This document shows, one piece after another, positions 6,671-12,545 of a DNA stretch of 12,545 nt (position 1 is the stretch's first letter; every line of letters begins with the position of its first letter). Made by a program: the position numbers and the translations under genes. The stretch comes from an uncultured Duncaniella sp. (GTDB taxonomy: Bacteria; Bacteroidota; Bacteroidia; Bacteroidales; Muribaculaceae). Location of the stretch: positions 299-12,843 of the forward strand of contig NZ_CAJTQC010000038.1 in the NCBI RefSeq assembly GCF_910578445.1, in the 5' to 3' direction. The notes under the pieces were generated by a model. It was not told where the DNA came from. It saw only the letters and a list, made by a program, of their open reading frames with translations, and made no database searches.

Positions 6671-6711
6671 AAAAACCCGGCGAATCCCCCGTGTGTCGGG
6701 GACTCGCCGGG
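6671..6711 (-). terminator. Intrinsic terminator of pnp
   Basis: A GC-rich hairpin: CCCGGCGA (6676-6683) pairs with TCGCCGGG (6704-6711), with an inner TCCCC/GGGGA continuation. On the minus strand it is followed by five T (A run 6671-6675). It is about 100 bases after the pnp stop and separates pnp from ispD. Confidence 0.92.
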
Positions 6712-6810
6712 GCGTTGATTCAATGGTAAATTATGACGTTTGGTTAACTAAGGGGCGTGAATTGATTTTAATCAGTCTGGTTGATATGATGTGATAAGTC
6801 AACGTTCGGA

Positions 6811-9084
6811 TTAATTTCTTGGGCCGCCGTAGTTATTGTTGTCACGACGCGGTCCGCGTTCACCACGGTCGTCACGACGGGGACGGTCATTGCGGTCTCC
6901 ATCGCGGCGGGGACGGTCTCCGTCACGGCGCGGTCCGCGCTCGCCACGGGGTGCACGCTCGCGCTCTACATAGCCTTCGGGTTTGGGCTGGAGTGCGCGC
7001 ATTGACAGACGGTATTTACCTGTTTTCTTATCGATTTCGATGAGCTTCACGTCAACTTCGTCACCTTCCTTGAGACCTGATGCCTCCATGTTTTCGAGGC
7101 GGTTCCATGAGATTTCAGAGATGTGGAGCAGACCGTCGCGGTTGGGCATGAATTCAACAAACGCGCCGAATTCAAGTATCGAACGCACCTTGCCGTGGTA
7201 AACCTTGCCCTCTTCGGGAAGTTCGACGATGGCGTTGATCATCTCAAGAGCCTTGTCGATAGAAGGTTTGTTGGCAGCTGCGATTTCGATATATCCGCCT
7301 TCGGGGATTTCGTCTATGCTGACAGTCGCACCGCTGGCTTCCTGAATGCCTTGGATGATTTTTCCGCCCGGGCCGATGACAGCACCGATAAGCTCTTTGG
7401 GGATGAGCATGGTGACGATGCGGGGCACGTGGGGCTTGTAGTCTTCGCGGGGTGCGGGGATGGTCTCCTGAATCTTGTCGAGGATGTGGAGACGGCCTTC
7501 CTTGGCTTGGTTGAGAGCTTTTTCAAGGATTTCATAGCTGAGGCCGTCGACCTTGATATCCATCTGGGTTGCAGTGATACCGTTGCGTGTGCCTGTCACC
7601 TTGAAGTCCATGTCGCCGAGATGGTCCTCGTCGCCGAGAATGTCGGAAAGGATTGCATACTTCTCACCGTCGGAGATAAGACCCATTGCGATACCGCTGA
7701 CGGGGCGCTTCATCTTCACGCCTGCGTCGAGGAGTGAGAGAGTGCCCGCACATACGGTTGCCATTGACGACGAGCCGTTTGATTCGAGGATGTCGCTGAC
7801 GATACGGCATACGTAGGGGAAATCGTCGGGGAACATGCGCTTGAGTGCGCGGTGTGCGAGGTTTCCGTGTCCTACTTCACGACGGCCTACGCCGCGGGGT
7901 GCGCGAGCTTCGCCTGTCGAGAAGGGAGGGAAGTTATAGTGGAGAAGGAAGCGTTCGCGGCCTTGGTTGAGCACATCGTCGAGGATTTTTTCGTCGAGTT
8001 TTGTGCCGAGGGTGACAGTCGCGAGCGACTGGGTCTCACCACGGGTGAAGACTGCCGATCCGTGAGGTCCGGGAAGGTAGTCGACCTCACACCAGATAGG
8101 ACGGATTTCGGTGGTCTTGCGGCCGTCGAGACGGATACCTTCGTCAAGCACGCAGCGACGCATCGCTTCTTTCTCTACATCGTGGTAGTAGCGCTTGACC
8201 ATGGCCTTCTTTTCTTCGCGCTCCTCTTCGGGGAGTGATTCGAGGTATTCTTCGCAAATCTTGTCGAAGCTCTCCTGACGCCAGTGCTTGTCGGCGCTGC
8301 CTGTCTTGGCGATGGCATAGGCCTTGTCGTAGCACTTGTCGTGTACGTCCTTGCGGAGCTCTTCATCGTTTGTCTCGTGGCAATATTCGCGTTTTACGGT
8401 AGAGCCTACTTCTTCAGCAAGTTCCATCTGGGCCTTGCACTGAACCTTGATGGCATCATGCGCTGCACGGAGTGCGGCGAGGAGGTCGGCTTCAGATACT
8501 TCGTTCATTTCGCCTTCAACCATCATGATGTTGTCGTAGGTGGCGCCTACCATGAGTTCCATATCTGCCTTTTCAAGCTGTTCGAAAGTGGGGTCGATTA
8601 CGAACTCGCCGTTGATGCGCGCTACGCGCACTTCCGAAATCGGGCCGTTGAAAGGTATGTCGCTCACTGCGATGGCGGCCGATGCGGCAAGTCCTGCGAG
8701 AGCGTCGGGCATGTCGACTCCGTCTGAGGAGTACATGGTCACCTGCACGATGGTGTCGGCATGGTAATTGTCGGGGAAAAGCGGACGCAGTACTCGGTCA
8801 ACGAGGCGGGAAGTCAGAATTTCGTAGTCGCTCGCGCGGCCTTCACGTTTGAGAAATCCACCGGGGAAACGTCCGTTAGATGAAAATTTTTCTTTATACT
8901 CTACTTGGAGGGGCATGAAATCAACTCCCTCACCGGCCTCTTTGGCCGTTACTACTGTCGCAAGGAGCATAGTGTTGCCCATGCGCAGTTCTACCGCTCC
9001 ATCGGCTTGCTTTGCTAACTTGCCGGTCTCGAGTGTAATGGTGCGACCGTCGGGCAGCTCGATGGTTTTTTTGATTGGATTCAT
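6811..9084 (-). CDS. pnp: Polynucleotide phosphorylase (PNPase)
   Basis: 757 residues. PNPase is a trimeric 3'-to-5' exoribonuclease using phosphate to release nucleoside diphosphates; it can also add 3' tails. Domains in order: first RNase PH domain (about 10-150) with FPGGFLKREGRASDYEILTS; helical linker (about 150-310), rich in acidic residues; second RNase PH domain (about 315-545) with FTRGETQSLATVTLGT and the catalytic/metal region GDEDHLGDMDFKVTGT (484-499); KH domain (about 553-618) with the GxxG loop in IGPGGKI; S1 RNA-binding domain (about 625-697) with GKVRSILEFGAFVEF and DGLLHISEIS. The last 50 or so residues are an Arg/Asp/Gly-rich tail with two copies of RGERGPRRD. It is transcribed alone: its own -7 box lies upstream and a strong terminator follows. 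Start ATG at 9084 gives the expected family N-terminus (MNPIKKTIELPDGRTITLETGK). Confidence 0.98.
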   Translation of the reverse strand: MNPIKKTIELPDGRTITLETGKLAKQADGAVELRMGNTMLLATVVTAKEAGEGVDFMPLQVEYKEKFSSNGRFPGGFLKREGRASDYEILTSRLVDRVLRPLFPDNYHADTIVQVTMYSSDGVDMPDALAGLAASAAIAVSDIPFNGPISEVRVARINGEFVIDPTFEQLEKADMELMVGATYDNIMMVEGEMNEVSEADLLAALRAAHDAIKVQCKAQMELAEEVGSTVKREYCHETNDEELRKDVHDKCYDKAYAIAKTGSADKHWRQESFDKICEEYLESLPEEEREEKKAMVKRYYHDVEKEAMRRCVLDEGIRLDGRKTTEIRPIWCEVDYLPGPHGSAVFTRGETQSLATVTLGTKLDEKILDDVLNQGRERFLLHYNFPPFSTGEARAPRGVGRREVGHGNLAHRALKRMFPDDFPYVCRIVSDILESNGSSSMATVCAGTLSLLDAGVKMKRPVSGIAMGLISDGEKYAILSDILGDEDHLGDMDFKVTGTRNGITATQMDIKVDGLSYEILEKALNQAKEGRLHILDKIQETIPAPREDYKPHVPRIVTMLIPKELIGAVIGPGGKIIQGIQEASGATVSIDEIPEGGYIEIAAANKPSIDKALEMINAIVELPEEGKVYHGKVRSILEFGAFVEFMPNRDGLLHISEISWNRLENMEASGLKEGDEVDVKLIEIDKKTGKYRLSMRALQPKPEGYVERERAPRGERGPRRDGDRPRRDGDRNDRPRRDDRGERGPRRDNNNYGGPRN
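6814..6954 (-). repeat. Arg/Asp/Gly-rich repetitive tail of PNPase
   Basis: Codons for about residues 711-757. Low-complexity peptide built from RGERGPRRD, RPRRDGD and RPRRDD units, with RGERGPRRD occurring twice (about 713-721 and 740-748). It is likely disordered and strongly charged, suited to RNA contact. The DNA shows matching repeats of CGGGGACGGTC and CGCGGTCCGCG type. Confidence 0.75.
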
Positions 9085-9151
9085 AAATTGTTCGTATTTT
9101 TCAGCTTGATAGGTTTATCTTCGTTTTTGCAGCTTAGTTTATTTCAGTTTG

Positions 9152-9159
9152 CAAAGATA
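9152..9159 (-). promoter_or_regulatory. -7 promoter box of pnp
   Basis: TATCTTTG on the minus strand is an exact TAnnTTTG match, 67 bases before the pnp start codon. No TTTG lies at the expected 19-21-bp spacing, so the -33 element is weak. The resulting 5' leader of roughly 60 bases could carry regulation (PNPase is autoregulated in other bacteria), but no clear stem-loop is visible in it. Confidence 0.65.
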
Positions 9160-9323
9160 GCAATTATTTGGAAATAATACCTATTTATATTGAAAAATAT
9201 CCTTGTGCCGGTGAAAATAGATGCGAAAGAACTCTGCATTGCTTTCTCTGTCATCCATTTGTGTCAGGGGTGAAATCTGACGTGATTCTTGTGTGATGGT
9301 GTCGGCAGTAGTGGTATCGCTGT
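9160..9323. other. Spacer between the PH-domain gene and the pnp promoter
   Basis: AT-rich at its left end (upstream of the pnp -7 box). No ORF, no hairpin with T tract and no repeat is visible, so the terminator of the PH-domain gene is not identified. Confidence 0.35.
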
Positions 9324-9782
9324 TCAATCGGAGGATGTTCCGTTGTCGAGATTTACCATGATGTCGGGATTGATTGAAAGAATCTGGCTGATGAACTCCT
9401 CTCTGCGCACCGGGGATATTATCAGAGGCATGGAGCTTTTCAGCACCTTTCGTTCGGTGAATGTCACCGCCAGCCGGTTGGTAAGTGATGTTGCCGGGGC
9501 TGAAAGGATACTTTTTGTCTTTCGTATTTCCTTGATTTTGTCGATGGGATAGGCTGTAGGGATAAAAAATTGATAAACCACCAGTTTGTCGCCATCGATT
9601 TTGTAGTAGACGCTGCGAAACGTTACTACTATAAATATGAGCATTCCCGAACTGATGACTACCGGGCCGATTCCGTCGTCAAGAAAGCAAGGAATCACAC
9701 AGCAGGCCATTGTTATGACTATTATAAGCCACGTTGAACTGTCCCAGCGGGAGTTGTATCTGATACCGTTGAATTTTTCCAT
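9324..9782 (-). CDS. Small membrane protein with bacterial PH-like domain
   Basis: 152 residues, function unknown. Two hydrophobic segments (about 17-33, STWLIIVITMACCVIPC, and 38-54, IGPVVISSGMLIFIVVT) form a probable membrane hairpin. The soluble C-terminal part matches the small bacterial pleckstrin-homology-like family formerly DUF1200 (bPH_4 type): YYKIDGDKLVVYQFF (59-73), the IDKIKEIRKTKSILSAPATSL stretch (80-100), and IISPVRREEFISQILSINPDI (121-141), where family members typically read 'ISPKdkeeFI..L...NP.I'. It starts 92 bases after the stop of the acetyltransferase gene on the same strand. No consensus promoter lies between them, so they may be co-transcribed. No specific role can be given from context. 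Confidence 0.8.
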   Translation of the reverse strand: MEKFNGIRYNSRWDSSTWLIIVITMACCVIPCFLDDGIGPVVISSGMLIFIVVTFRSVYYKIDGDKLVVYQFFIPTAYPIDKIKEIRKTKSILSAPATSLTNRLAVTFTERKVLKSSMPLIISPVRREEFISQILSINPDIMVNLDNGTSSD

Positions 9783-9874
9783 ATGTAATTGTGTTTTGGG
9801 TTATGGCTGCATCTGTGTGCCTGCTGTCGGGAAGCGGGCGAATGGATTTGTTTTCTGGATGGAGGGGGCTTATA

Positions 9875-10312
9875 TCATCCCATTATCATGCTTAAATGCG
9901 GGATTCCGTCAAGCATGAACTCGTCCGATGCTTCGACAAAGCCAAGTGACTTATAGAAATCGCATAAGTAGCTTTGTGCTTCGATTTCTATCTTTGGCGA
10001 CATGCTTCGGGCTATTTTTATGGCCTCGCCCATGAGCAGGCGTGTCAGTCCCGCGCCTCTATGTTCTCTCATGGTCAGTACGCGGCCAATGGATGCCGCC
10101 GACGGATATTTTATGCCCGGATCAATGACTCTCAGATATGATTTTATCCTGCCGTTGTCTTCGATATAGACATGTGTGGAGTGCATGTCGGCCATGTCGA
10201 GATCCTGATACGGACAGTTTTGCTCTACGACAAATACCTCCGCGCGACAGCGCAGAATCTCATATAGCTCTGTAGTTGACAGTTCTTCAAATCGTTTGAT
10301 ATTGATTTCCAT
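9875..10312 (-). CDS. GNAT-family N-acetyltransferase, ElaA-like
   Basis: 145 residues, the usual ElaA length (about 150). GNAT enzymes move an acetyl group from acetyl-CoA to an amine; the substrate of ElaA proteins is not firmly known. The ElaA signature is clear: LRCRAEVFVVEQNCPYQDLDMAD (20-42), where family members read 'lR..VFVvEQ.cpY.e.D..D'. Then comes HVYIEDNGRIKSYLRV (47-62), the acetyl-CoA-binding segment IGRVLTMREHRGAGLTRLLM (75-94), and IEIEAQSYLCDFYKSLGF (108-125) with the conserved Tyr. The PHLSMIM end (138-144) is also typical. The ATG at 10312 fits the family N-terminus. It is the first gene of a possible two-gene unit with the PH-domain membrane protein. Confidence 0.93.
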   Translation of the reverse strand: MEINIKRFEELSTTELYEILRCRAEVFVVEQNCPYQDLDMADMHSTHVYIEDNGRIKSYLRVIDPGIKYPSAASIGRVLTMREHRGAGLTRLLMGEAIKIARSMSPKIEIEAQSYLCDFYKSLGFVEASDEFMLDGIPHLSMIMG

Positions 10313-10316
10313 GCCG

Positions 10317-10347
10317 TAAAATTAGTCAATTATCTGAGAATTTCAAA
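10317..10347 (-). promoter_or_regulatory. Candidate promoter of the elaA-like gene, possibly leaderless
   Basis: On the minus strand TTTG (10344-10347) lies exactly 19 bp upstream of TAATTTTA (10317-10324), matching TAnnTTTG except for the last base. The -7 box ends only 4 bases before the ATG (10312), so transcription would begin at or next to the start codon. Confidence 0.45.
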
Positions 10348-10442
10348 TTCGGTTTTTCGAAAAACTCCATCGTTGTGACGCGTAATATACAAATAACACT
10401 ATTAACATTATCTCTGAGTACATCAAGGCCAGCTGCGATTTT

Positions 10443-10466
10443 GTACCTGTCTATTCTGACAGGTAC
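10443..10466 (+). other. Perfect hairpin in the non-coding region upstream of the TPR gene
   Basis: A 9-bp perfect stem, GTACCTGTC (10443-10451) with GACAGGTAC (10458-10466), and a 6-base loop TATTCT. No T run follows. It lies 36 bases before the terminator-like hairpin at 10502-10546 and could be part of the same untranslated RNA. Confidence 0.6.
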
Positions 10467-10501
10467 TGATGGTTTACACTGTCAATTTACAAATAATGTG
10501 C

Positions 10502-10546
10502 GTCAAGGCATCAATGATAGAAAATTTGTAGCAGCCTTGACTTTTT
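10502..10546 (+). terminator. Orphan plus-strand intrinsic terminator
   Basis: Stem GTCAAGGC (10502-10509) with GCCTTGAC (10534-10541), 24-base loop, followed at once by five T. It lies on the plus strand upstream of the TPR gene promoter, and no plus-strand gene precedes it for thousands of bases (the gene to the left is on the minus strand). It must therefore end some untranslated RNA, or insulate the TPR promoter. Confidence 0.6.
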
Positions 10547-10578
10547 ATTCTATCGGTGTAGAAATCTCGCGGTTTTTA

Positions 10579-10596
10579 TCTAAATTTGTATTTAGA
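10579..10596 (+). promoter_or_regulatory. -7 box of the TPR gene inside a perfect dyad
   Basis: TAAATTTG (10581-10588) is an exact TAnnTTTG match. It lies within the perfect inverted repeat TCTAAAT-TTGT-ATTTAGA (7-bp arms, 4-base centre). No TTTG -33 element lies at the standard spacing, which may mean activator dependence. Transcription would begin near 10594-10598, which excludes any start codon upstream and points to the ATG at 10622. Confidence 0.55.
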
Positions 10597-10621
10597 GGCT
10601 GTATTTTGGACTCTTTACGGA

Positions 10622-12268
10622 ATGGCAAAACAAAGTTCATATATAACTAATTTCATCCTGATGCTTGTTATCGCGGTTGTGGCAAGCATAATCGTTTCTT
10701 GCTCTCACAATCCGGCTGTTGACAGACGGCTTAATGTCGCTGAAAATCTGATGGAAGAGCATCCTGATTCTGCGTTGTTGATTCTAAATGAAATCGATAC
10801 CGAACAAATAGAATCCAAAGTAAATAAAGCCCGGTATGCTTTGCTCAAATCAATGGCACTGGATAAGAATTATATCGACACAACCACCTTTGATGTTATC
10901 CGGCCGGCAATTGACTATTATATCGAGGATGGTTCACCTAATGAGAAACTTCGTACATACTATTATCAAGGTAGAGTCTACCAGAATCGGAGCGAGAATG
11001 ATTCGGCGATGCAAAGTTTTATGCGAGGACGAGAATTTTGTAAGGAGGCATCCGACACCTTGACTATGGCGAATCTTTTGGTCGCACAAGCAGCCATTCA
11101 ATATTCCATATACAAATTGAATGAATTTATAAACAACAATCTTGAGGCTGCGAACTTATATAAAGCCATTGGCCGTAAAGATTATGAAATTCTTAGCCTC
11201 GCCAACGCCTTGGATGGGGGGATTCTTAATAATGATAAATTTCTTACAGACAGTATTATGTCTATTGCGAAGGAAAGGGTCAGACAAAATCCTGAATTTA
11301 CTTCGGTGATAGCTCCGTATGAACTTTCTTATGCCTTAAAGTTTGGGAATGAAGATAGTGTGGTTAGTATTTTGAATTATTATAAATCTGATAAATATCT
11401 TGAGGATGTAGATAAATTGGATATTGCAGAAGCCTATTGCAGAATAGGTGATGGGCCTAATGCCATGCGGGTTCTGTCTTCTATCCCCTTGGCATCAAAA
11501 ACTCGTTCGTCTTTGAAATATTTGGCAATTAAACCTGCTATACTGGAATTAAACGGTGATATTTCAGGTGCATTGTCTGCATATAGGTTATTTTCGACGA
11601 CCATTGATTCGCTTCATCAGCAGATTTTTTCTCAAGACCTGTTGTTTGCTGATAAGAAACATCAGTTTGAGATGGATGTACTCAGGGAGAGAACGCAAAG
11701 GGAACGCTTCGTTTGGATTGCGCTTGGGGTCATACTTCTTCTGATAATTATTTATCAGATATGGGTAATGAGGCTAAGAACTGAACATGAGAATGATTTG
11801 CTTAAAATTCAGACCTTGCAGCAAAACCTTTTTGAAAGCAGCCAAAAACAGAACGAGGCGAAAGAAAGAATCCAAAAACTGTTCCATACCCGTTTCCTGC
11901 TTCTTGACGGACTTGCATCATCTTACTTCGAGTCCAAGGAAACAGGACATGAACAGAAACGCATATTTGCAGAGGTAAAGGAATCTATCAATAATTTTAG
12001 GTCTGAGGGAACGGTTATAGAATTGACTGAGATTGTCAACGGATACAATAATGGGTTAATGGACCGTTTCAAAGATGATTTTCCGAAGTTGTCAAAATCA
12101 AGGTTTCGGTTTGCACTTTATCTTTTCTGCGGATTCTCCCTGCCTTCAATCAGTATTTTCACCGATACGGAGTTAAGGAACGTATATGTCCATAAATCGC
12201 GACTCAAGTCGGTGGTTTCCGGCAGTGACTCGCCCCATAAGGCCGAATATCTCCGATATTTTGAGTAA
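10622..12268 (+). CDS. Membrane-anchored TPR protein with C-terminal HTH-like domain
   Basis: 548 residues from the ATG at 10622. An in-frame TTG at 10586 is rejected because it lies inside the -7 box, and the ATG start gives a clean lipoprotein signal: MAKQSSYITN, a hydrophobic core, then the lipobox-like VASIIVSC with Cys27. Residues about 40-345 are helical repeats of TPR type (for example DSALLILNEID, YYYQGRVYQNRSENDSAMQSFMRG, LDIAEAYCRIGDGPNAMRVLSSI and AILELNGDISGALSAYRLF). One transmembrane helix follows (about 362-384, FVWIALGVILLLIIIYQIWVM), then a Gln/Glu-rich coiled coil (385-423). The C-terminal region has DRFKDDFPKLSKSRFRFALYLFCGFS and VYVHKSRLK, resembling the GerE/LuxR-like helix-turn-helix. 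Proteins with this layout are common in Bacteroidales; their role is not established. I infer periplasmic sensing by the TPR part and a cytoplasmic regulatory end. Base composition is more AT-rich than pnp or recG. Confidence 0.85.
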   Translation: MAKQSSYITNFILMLVIAVVASIIVSCSHNPAVDRRLNVAENLMEEHPDSALLILNEIDTEQIESKVNKARYALLKSMALDKNYIDTTTFDVIRPAIDYYIEDGSPNEKLRTYYYQGRVYQNRSENDSAMQSFMRGREFCKEASDTLTMANLLVAQAAIQYSIYKLNEFINNNLEAANLYKAIGRKDYEILSLANALDGGILNNDKFLTDSIMSIAKERVRQNPEFTSVIAPYELSYALKFGNEDSVVSILNYYKSDKYLEDVDKLDIAEAYCRIGDGPNAMRVLSSIPLASKTRSSLKYLAIKPAILELNGDISGALSAYRLFSTTIDSLHQQIFSQDLLFADKKHQFEMDVLRERTQRERFVWIALGVILLLIIIYQIWVMRLRTEHENDLLKIQTLQQNLFESSQKQNEAKERIQKLFHTRFLLLDGLASSYFESKETGHEQKRIFAEVKESINNFRSEGTVIELTEIVNGYNNGLMDRFKDDFPKLSKSRFRFALYLFCGFSLPSISIFTDTELRNVYVHKSRLKSVVSGSDSPHKAEYLRYFE

Positions 12269-12356
12269 TTTGCCAATAAGCAAGGTGATGTAAGAAATTC
12301 TTTTTGACCCATATTGATTATCAGTTGTTTAGGAGGGTAAATGCAAGGTGGTGTAG
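12263..12356. other. Intergenic region downstream of the TPR gene
   Basis: No intrinsic terminator with a convincing stem is visible after the TPR stop (only TTGC...GCAA, 4 bp). The word GAGTAATTT overlaps the TPR stop codon at 12263-12271 and recurs at 12377-12385. Confidence 0.4.
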
Positions 12357-12387
12357 TTTGAGGTATGCCATGATTGGAGTAATTTTG
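12357..12387 (+). promoter_or_regulatory. Full-consensus promoter downstream of the TPR gene
   Basis: TTTG (12357-12360), exactly 19 bp, then TAATTTTG (12380-12387): a complete match to the Bacteroidetes primary sigma factor consensus. An ATG lies 23 bases after the -7 box (12411), so a gene beginning there is expected. Confidence 0.8.
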
Positions 12388-12410
12388 CATCGGAAACGAA
12401 CAAATTACTC
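12377..12410. promoter_or_regulatory. Perfect 9-bp dyad spanning the -7 box and start region
   Basis: GAGTAATTT (12377-12385) and its exact reverse complement AAATTACTC (12402-12410) are separated by 16 bases. The left arm covers most of the -7 box and the right arm ends at the base before the ATG. With transcription starting near 12393, only the right arm is in the RNA, so this would act as a DNA site (operator) rather than an RNA hairpin. Confidence 0.55.
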
Positions 12411-12494
12411 ATGAAAAAATCCATCTTTGGTATGCGTTCTATCCTCTGTGGAATTTTATCCCTTTGTCGACATGTCCGCTATCATTGTATATAA
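12411..12494 (+). CDS. Possible 27-residue small protein or leader peptide
   Basis: An ATG preceded by A-rich sequence, placed 23 bases after a full-consensus promoter, opens a frame of 27 codons. The N-terminus MKKSIFGMRSILCGILSL looks like a short signal peptide (two Lys, then a hydrophobic stretch). It is followed by a short Arg/His/Cys-containing tail and TAA at 12492-12494. It could be a genuine tiny secreted peptide, a leader peptide, or the start of a frameshifted gene: the other two frames are also closed before about 12511. I recognise no family. Support is the promoter and the signal-like start only. Confidence 0.4.
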   Translation: MKKSIFGMRSILCGILSLCRHVRYHCI

Positions 12495-12545
12495 CGTGAG
12501 TTCGACATAAGTAATCAGAACAACGTCAGTTGCTTGTCAGCGACA

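Larger units (their letters stand above)
10325..10578. other. Divergent intergenic region, no protein gene
   Basis: This lies between the minus-strand acetyltransferase and the plus-strand TPR gene. It holds the hairpin at 10443-10466 and the terminator-like hairpin at 10502-10546, but no convincing ORF. The only promoter-like sequence ahead of the hairpins is TATCTCTG (near 10412-10419), one base off TAnnTTTG and with no TTTG at the right distance. Confidence 0.5.

Noticed and set aside
7123..7737. 204-residue plus-strand open frame opposite pnp
   Set aside because: It lies entirely antisense to highly conserved PNPase domains; such long antisense frames arise from GC-biased codon use. No promoter or family match is seen.
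9819..9840. GCCTGCT/AGCGGGC hairpin upstream of the PH-domain gene as a terminator
   Set aside because: The stem includes a wobble pair and no T run follows on either strand.
10586..10621. In-frame TTG at 10586 as the TPR gene start
   Set aside because: It overlaps the TAAATTTG promoter box, so it would not be transcribed from that promoter, and the ATG at 10622 gives a proper lipoprotein signal peptide.

Overview
The window comes from a Bacteroidota chromosome, most likely order Bacteroidales and plausibly a gut Muribaculaceae-type genome (the family is inference). The reasons are: repeated promoter cores of the Bacteroidetes type (TTTG, 19-21 bp, TAnnTTTG) in front of several genes; little Shine-Dalgarno sequence; the ispD-recG gene pair; a GH28 pectinase with a signal peptide; a TPR lipoprotein with a C-terminal helix-turn-helix-like end; and IS4-type and ISL3/ISAon1-type transposases of the kind common in Bacteroidales.

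Layout. Positions 1-1400 are insertion-sequence debris: the 3' end of an IS4-family transposase runs straight into a 5'-truncated, frameshifted ISL3/ISAon1-type transposase. At 1410-1579 lies a complete tRNA-Leu(CAG) unit on the minus strand, with a consensus promoter and a terminator. Positions 1622-1777 hold a degenerate short tandem repeat with higher-order structure. From 1867 to 10312 every gene is on the minus strand. In transcription order they are: an ElaA-like acetyltransferase and a small membrane PH-domain protein (possible two-gene unit), pnp (polynucleotide phosphorylase), a strong terminator, ispD and recG (operon), a strong terminator, and a secreted GH28 polygalacturonase-like enzyme. 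From 10313 rightwards transcription is on the plus strand: a non-coding stretch with two hairpins (one an orphan intrinsic terminator), then a membrane-anchored TPR protein with a cytoplasmic HTH-like end, then a consensus promoter with a perfect dyad in front of a very short ORF.

How the genes fit together. pnp, ispD and recG are housekeeping genes (RNA decay, isoprenoid precursor synthesis, replication-fork repair) and form the conserved core. The GH28 gene is an accessory catabolic gene standing alone here, with no SusC/SusD pair in view. The right edge is the most interesting part: a predicted one-component transmembrane regulator, a dyad overlapping its own -7 box, and a second dyad with a recurring 9-bp word at the promoter of the next tiny gene. 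This could be a small regulatory locus continuing beyond the window. All functional links at that edge are inference.
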